NCBI GenBank assembly: GCA_965233665.1
Contig: CBDDTG010000018.1
Location: forward strand, 39,943 to 103,942
Direction of reading: 5' to 3'
DNA length: 64,000 nucleotides
Source: Bacterioplanes sp965233665
GTDB lineage: Bacteria; Pseudomonadota; Gammaproteobacteria; Pseudomonadales; Oceanobacteraceae
The notes under the pieces are model-generated. The model was not told the DNA's origin and searched no databases. It was given only the letters and a program-made list of their open reading frames with translations. Both the position numbers and the translations under genes were made by a program. Shown here piece after piece: positions 60,829 through 64,000 of this stretch (positions are counted from its first letter, which is position 1; the number at the start of each line of letters is the position of its first letter).

Positions 60829-63018
60829 TTACAGTGTATCGATCGGGTCGATATCCAAATGCCAGCGCAGGTTGCGTGGCAGGCGCTGCTGCTGCAGAAA
60901 ATGTCGTAATTGGTGCAGGATGCGATGTAAGGCGGAGCGCTCAGCGCCATGCAATTGCAGCTGCTGGCGAAAGCGGCCATTGCGGCGCTCCATAATCGCC
61001 GGAAAAGGGCCGACCAAGCTCACACGCACTTGTGGGTGTTGGCGCTGCCAATGTTGAATGTGTTGCCGGCACTGTTGCAACAGCTGCTCGGCTTGATGGC
61101 GGTCTTCGCTTTCTGCCCGCAATAACGCCAAGTGCGTATAAGGCGGCAGTTGGCGTTGCTGGCGCTCTTGCAACAGTGACAGCGCCAGGGCGTGGTAGCC
61201 GTTATCGAGTAGCAGGTTGAGCTGTGGATGATCGGCGTACAGGGTTTGAATCCACACCTCGCCTGGCATTTCTGCCCGCCCTGCACGCCCCGCGACTTGC
61301 AATATCAACTGGGCGCTGTGCTCCATGCCGCGAAAATCAGCGCTAAACAGCCCGGCGTCGGCATCGAGCACCACCACCAAGGTCACGTCCGGAAAGTGAT
61401 GGCCTTTGGCCAGCATTTGTGTGCCCACCAAAATACAGGGGCCGCCGTCGTGAATGTCGTCGTACAGCTGATCAAACGCCTGCTTGCCGCGTACGCTGTC
61501 GCGATCGACGCGGCGCACGGGCCAATCTGGGAATAGTGTCAGCAGCTGCTGCTCGGCTTTTTCTGTGCCTTGGCCGATGGCTTCCAGTTCTGGATGCTGG
61601 CAGCTCGGACAAACTGCTGGCACGGTTTGCTGATGGTCACAGTGGTGGCAATGCAAATGCCGCGGCCAAGCGTGCAAGGTCATGCGCGCATCGCAGCGCC
61701 GGCAATCGGCGCTCCAGCCGCATTGGCGACATGCCAACAGGGGGGCGTAGCCACGGCGGTTAAGAAAAACCAACACCTGCTGCCCGGCTTGCAAGGTGTC
61801 TTGCATGCGTTGCAACACGGGCTGGGCAAAACCGGCGGTGAGTGGCTGATGCAAAATGCTGTGCAGCTTCATGCCCGGTGCTTTGGCGTTGCCGGCGCGC
61901 TGGGTCAGTTTCAAATGGCGGTACTTACCCGTTAATGCATTGTGCAGGCTTTCTAACGAAGGCGTGGCCGAGCCCAGCAATACAGGAATCTGGCGCTGGT
62001 GGGCGCGCACAATGGCAAAGTCGCGGGCGGAATAGCGCAATCCATCTTGCTGCTTAAAAGACGCGTCGTGTTCTTCGTCAATAATGATGGCGCCTAACTC
62101 TGGCATGGGAGTAAATACCGCCGAACGCGTGCCGATGACGATGCGAGCGCTGCCGTCTTTGGCGCTGCACCAGCCTTGCAAGCGCTCACGGTCATTCAGG
62201 CCCGAATGCAATGCCACCACAGGCACAGCAAAGCGCTGGCGAAAGCGTTTCAGGGTTTGCGGCGTTAGGCCGATTTCTGGCACCAATACCAGTACCTGGC
62301 GCTGATCATCTAACAGGCGTTGAATCCATTGCAGATAAACTTCGGTTTTGCCGGAACCGGTAACGCCTTCTAGCAGGGCGACGCTAAAGCCGTGCTCGTC
62401 AAGCTGATCGAGAGCGCTTTGCTGTTGCTCGTTGAGCGTTAGCGGCGCTTGCGGTTCGGCGTTGACGGCGGGTAAGGGCACTTGCTGCTGTTCAGCGATC
62501 AGCCCGAGTTCGGCCAAACGCTGCAATTGCGCCAAGCTAAAGCCTACGGTCGTCAATTCGCTGTGTGGCCAATGCGCCTGCTGCTCAAAGCGCTGCCACA
62601 GGGCTTGCTGTTTGCTGCCACGCAAGGCCGGAGGCTGATTACTGCACCTTTGCCAGTGGCGTTCTTCAGCGTCGCTGAGTTGGCTGCCGCGGCGCAACAT
62701 GGCGGGCAGCATCAGATCGAGCACTTCGCCTTGGCTGTGGTGGTAGTAGTGCGCCAGCCATTCGCTCAGGGCCAGTGTTTCAGCGTCGATGACTGGTTCA
62801 TCGTCAAGACGTTGTAATAGCGGTTTAAGCTTATCGCGGGCAACGTCACTGTGGTCACGGGTGCCCAGCACTACGCCGGTCAGCAACTGGTTGGCAAAGT
62901 TGACGCGCACACGTTGGCCTGGGCGATAGTGACGGCGCTCGTCATGAGCCTCGGGCAGGTAATCAAAACTGCGTTGCAGCGGTACGGGCAGGGCGACATC
63001 GACGACAAAAAACGGCAT
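60829..63018 (-). CDS. priA: primosomal protein N' (replication restart helicase)
   Basis: PriA reloads the replisome at stalled forks. The start at 63018 (MPFFVVDVALPVPLQRSFDYL) gives 729 residues, the family size; an upstream in-frame start lacks support. It has the N-terminal DNA-binding domain, Walker A GVTGSGKTE, DEEHD, and the cysteine-rich zinc module CRQCGWSADCRRC...CHHC...CPSC, and helicase motifs such as VGTQMLAKGHHFPDVTLVVVLDAD. It is divergent from rpmE. Confidence 0.97.
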   Translation of the reverse strand: MPFFVVDVALPVPLQRSFDYLPEAHDERRHYRPGQRVRVNFANQLLTGVVLGTRDHSDVARDKLKPLLQRLDDEPVIDAETLALSEWLAHYYHHSQGEVLDLMLPAMLRRGSQLSDAEERHWQRCSNQPPALRGSKQQALWQRFEQQAHWPHSELTTVGFSLAQLQRLAELGLIAEQQQVPLPAVNAEPQAPLTLNEQQQSALDQLDEHGFSVALLEGVTGSGKTEVYLQWIQRLLDDQRQVLVLVPEIGLTPQTLKRFRQRFAVPVVALHSGLNDRERLQGWCSAKDGSARIVIGTRSAVFTPMPELGAIIIDEEHDASFKQQDGLRYSARDFAIVRAHQRQIPVLLGSATPSLESLHNALTGKYRHLKLTQRAGNAKAPGMKLHSILHQPLTAGFAQPVLQRMQDTLQAGQQVLVFLNRRGYAPLLACRQCGWSADCRRCDARMTLHAWPRHLHCHHCDHQQTVPAVCPSCQHPELEAIGQGTEKAEQQLLTLFPDWPVRRVDRDSVRGKQAFDQLYDDIHDGGPCILVGTQMLAKGHHFPDVTLVVVLDADAGLFSADFRGMEHSAQLILQVAGRAGRAEMPGEVWIQTLYADHPQLNLLLDNGYHALALSLLQERQQRQLPPYTHLALLRAESEDRHQAEQLLQQCRQHIQHWQRQHPQVRVSLVGPFPAIMERRNGRFRQQLQLHGAERSALHRILHQLRHFLQQQRLPRNLRWHLDIDPIDTL

Positions 63019-63158
63019 GAAAGGCTTGCTGCTGAATAGGGCTCTGGTATTATGCGCGTCCTTATTGCCCATGCAAGGGCGGTATTTTTTTAAGCCAGTA
63101 GCGCGGTGCTGCTCCACAGTCGGATCAGTGGCGGCGTGAAGAACTTTTGAGGTGATTT

Positions 63159-63368
63159 ATGAAAGACGGTATTCATCCAGAGTACGCTGAGCTGGAAGCG
63201 ACTTGTTCTTGCGGCAACGTTGTTAAAACCCGCTCAACCAAGCCAGGCAACATGAACCTGGACGTGTGCTCTGCTTGCCACCCGTTCTACACGGGTAAGC
63301 AAAAAGTGGTTGACACTGGTGGTCGTATCGACCGCTTCAAAAAGCGTTTCGGCACTTTCAAGAAGTAA
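63159..63368 (+). CDS. rpmE: 50S ribosomal protein L31, zinc-binding form
   Basis: L31 bridges the subunits. The 69-residue product MKDGIHPEYAELEATCSCGN has four cysteines in C16-x-C18 and C37-x2-C40 (VCSACHPFYTGKQK), so it is the zinc-containing form. The zinc-free paralogue RpmE2 is not in the window. A GAGGTGA ribosome-binding site precedes it and a terminator follows. Confidence 0.97.
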   Translation: MKDGIHPEYAELEATCSCGNVVKTRSTKPGNMNLDVCSACHPFYTGKQKVVDTGGRIDRFKKRFGTFKK

Positions 63369-63383
63369 GCCAACGCTTAAAAG

Positions 63384-63407
63384 AAACCCGCTGCGGCGGG
63401 TTTTTTT
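63384..63407 (+). terminator. Rho-independent terminator of rpmE
   Basis: ACCCGC (63386-63391) pairs with GCGGGT (63396-63401) around TGCG, followed by a run of seven T residues (63401-63407), 15 bases after the rpmE stop. Confidence 0.92.
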
Positions 63408-63581
63408 ATGCCTGCCTGATAGCAAAAACCGCTCAATACCGACTATCTTATAACTGTCATAGCTGACTGACGAGGCTTTACGTCTGTGTGTGGCTGCCAC
63501 AGACGACGGCGATTGGCGTTGCAACGTCAAGCGAACGAACTCTAGTATGGTCAGCGTTCACAGCAAATGAAGGGGTTGGCA

Positions 63582-64000
63582 GTGTCGGAAGAAAGCGAAC
63601 AACTAACGGAAGAGCAACGCATTGCGCGGCTGGAAAAACACGTCGCCACCAACCGCACCACGCTGATGGTGCTGGTGTTGATTGCCGTGGTGACCTTTTC
63701 TGTGGTGCTGACCATTGCGGTGGTAAAGGGTCTGGAGCCGGACTCCGAGTTTATTGATCAGCGCGAGTTTGTGCGTCTGCAAAAGCAGGTCGAGGTATTA
63801 ACCGAAGCTGCGGCGGAATACCAGCAAGGCATTGTCGATGCCAAGCGCATCATGGATGCCAGTCATGCCACGGCCTTTAAGCGCACGCTGCTCGATCAAG
63901 AGCGCAGTTATCAAACACATTTGCTGGCCTTGAAAGATGGCATGCGTGATCTAGCGCGCATGGTGCCGGGTTCACGCACCTGGCTGGAAATCTACAACGA
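63582..64000 (+). CDS. hypothetical membrane-anchored coiled-coil protein, start only
   Basis: The reading frame runs off the window end with about 140 residues visible. The likely start is GTG 63582, six bases after AAGGGG (63570-63575); ATG 63567 is in frame but has no such site. A short cytoplasmic N-terminus (SEESEQLTEEQRIARLEKH) is followed by one transmembrane helix (LMVLVLIAVVTFSVVLTIAVV) and then a charged helical domain (QKQVEVLTEAAAEYQQGIVDAKRIM), probably periplasmic. I do not recognise a family. It follows rpmE after its terminator. Confidence 0.7.
   Translation, partial: MSEESEQLTEEQRIARLEKHVATNRTTLMVLVLIAVVTFSVVLTIAVVKGLEPDSEFIDQREFVRLQKQVEVLTEAAAEYQQGIVDAKRIMDASHATAFKRTLLDQERSYQTHLLALKDGMRDLARMVPGSRTWLEIYN

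Noticed and set aside
1..64000. CRISPR array, prophage, tRNA, rRNA or complete insertion sequence
   Set aside because: No regularly spaced repeats, phage structural or integrase genes, cloverleaf sequences, rRNA or transposase genes were recognised on either strand.

Overview
The window reads as chromosomal DNA of a marine-type gammaproteobacterium. The ribosomal proteins, EF-Tu, CpxRA-like pair, foldase-dependent lipase and YbbAP/TesA block are typical of the Oceanospirillales/Pseudomonadales side of the class; placement below class is inference. No rRNA, tRNA, CRISPR array, prophage or complete insertion sequence was seen. || 1-15.3 kb: the 3' end of fusA, then tuf, then the complete S10, spc and alpha ribosomal protein clusters in the order rpsJ to rplQ, including secY, rpmJ and rpoA. 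A near-consensus promoter precedes rpsJ. Several intergenic spacers hold strong hairpins that may be autoregulatory or processing sites. Just after the rplQ terminator lies a partial duplicate of the rplQ tail, followed by an orphan gene for a small double-CxxC protein. || 15.5-33.2 kb: a minus-strand TRAP transporter operon of the TPAT type (TatT lipoprotein, TatP, DctQ, DctM). Next come a giant PilZ-DUF1631-degenerate GGDEF/EAL protein, a rhodanese, a DUF3365 c-type heme protein, an OsmC protein, a potassium-channel-like protein, a DksA/TraR zinc-finger protein, a CBS protein, a ComFB-family protein, a CpxR/CpxA-like two-component system with a small periplasmic protein, a nitronate monooxygenase, and a lipase with its steric foldase. 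|| 33.2-44.3 kb: inositol monophosphatase, an intact membrane GGDEF-EAL protein, tesA overlapping the divergent ybbA-ybbP ABC export genes, a COG0523 metallochaperone with a Zur-like palindrome at its 5' end, a NUDIX hydrolase, a succinate-semialdehyde-type dehydrogenase and a YitT transporter. || 44.3-53.3 kb is an iron-acquisition block. A Fur box precedes a FagA-like gene and a long-chain flavodoxin, and overlapping Fur boxes precede an operon for a TonB-dependent receptor, an HmuY-family lipoprotein, HemS-type heme utilisation and HmuTUV. Together these would bind heme at the surface, carry it across both membranes and use the iron, while flavodoxin replaces ferredoxin during starvation. 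|| 53.4-64 kb: an AT-rich orphan gene for a 600-residue exported protein (likely acquired), an acetyltransferase, a peptidase E homologue, a hotdog thioesterase, a 157-bp MITE-like element with 37-bp inverted ends, an M48 protease with a YjgN/DUF898 partner, a 550-bp non-coding stretch crowded with DnaA-box-like 9-mers, pgpA, priA, rpmE and the start of an unrecognised membrane-anchored coiled-coil protein. || The points most worth a second look are the DnaA-box-rich gap, the MITE-like element, the Zur- and Fur-type operators with their gene sets, the degenerate c-di-GMP protein and the alien exported protein.
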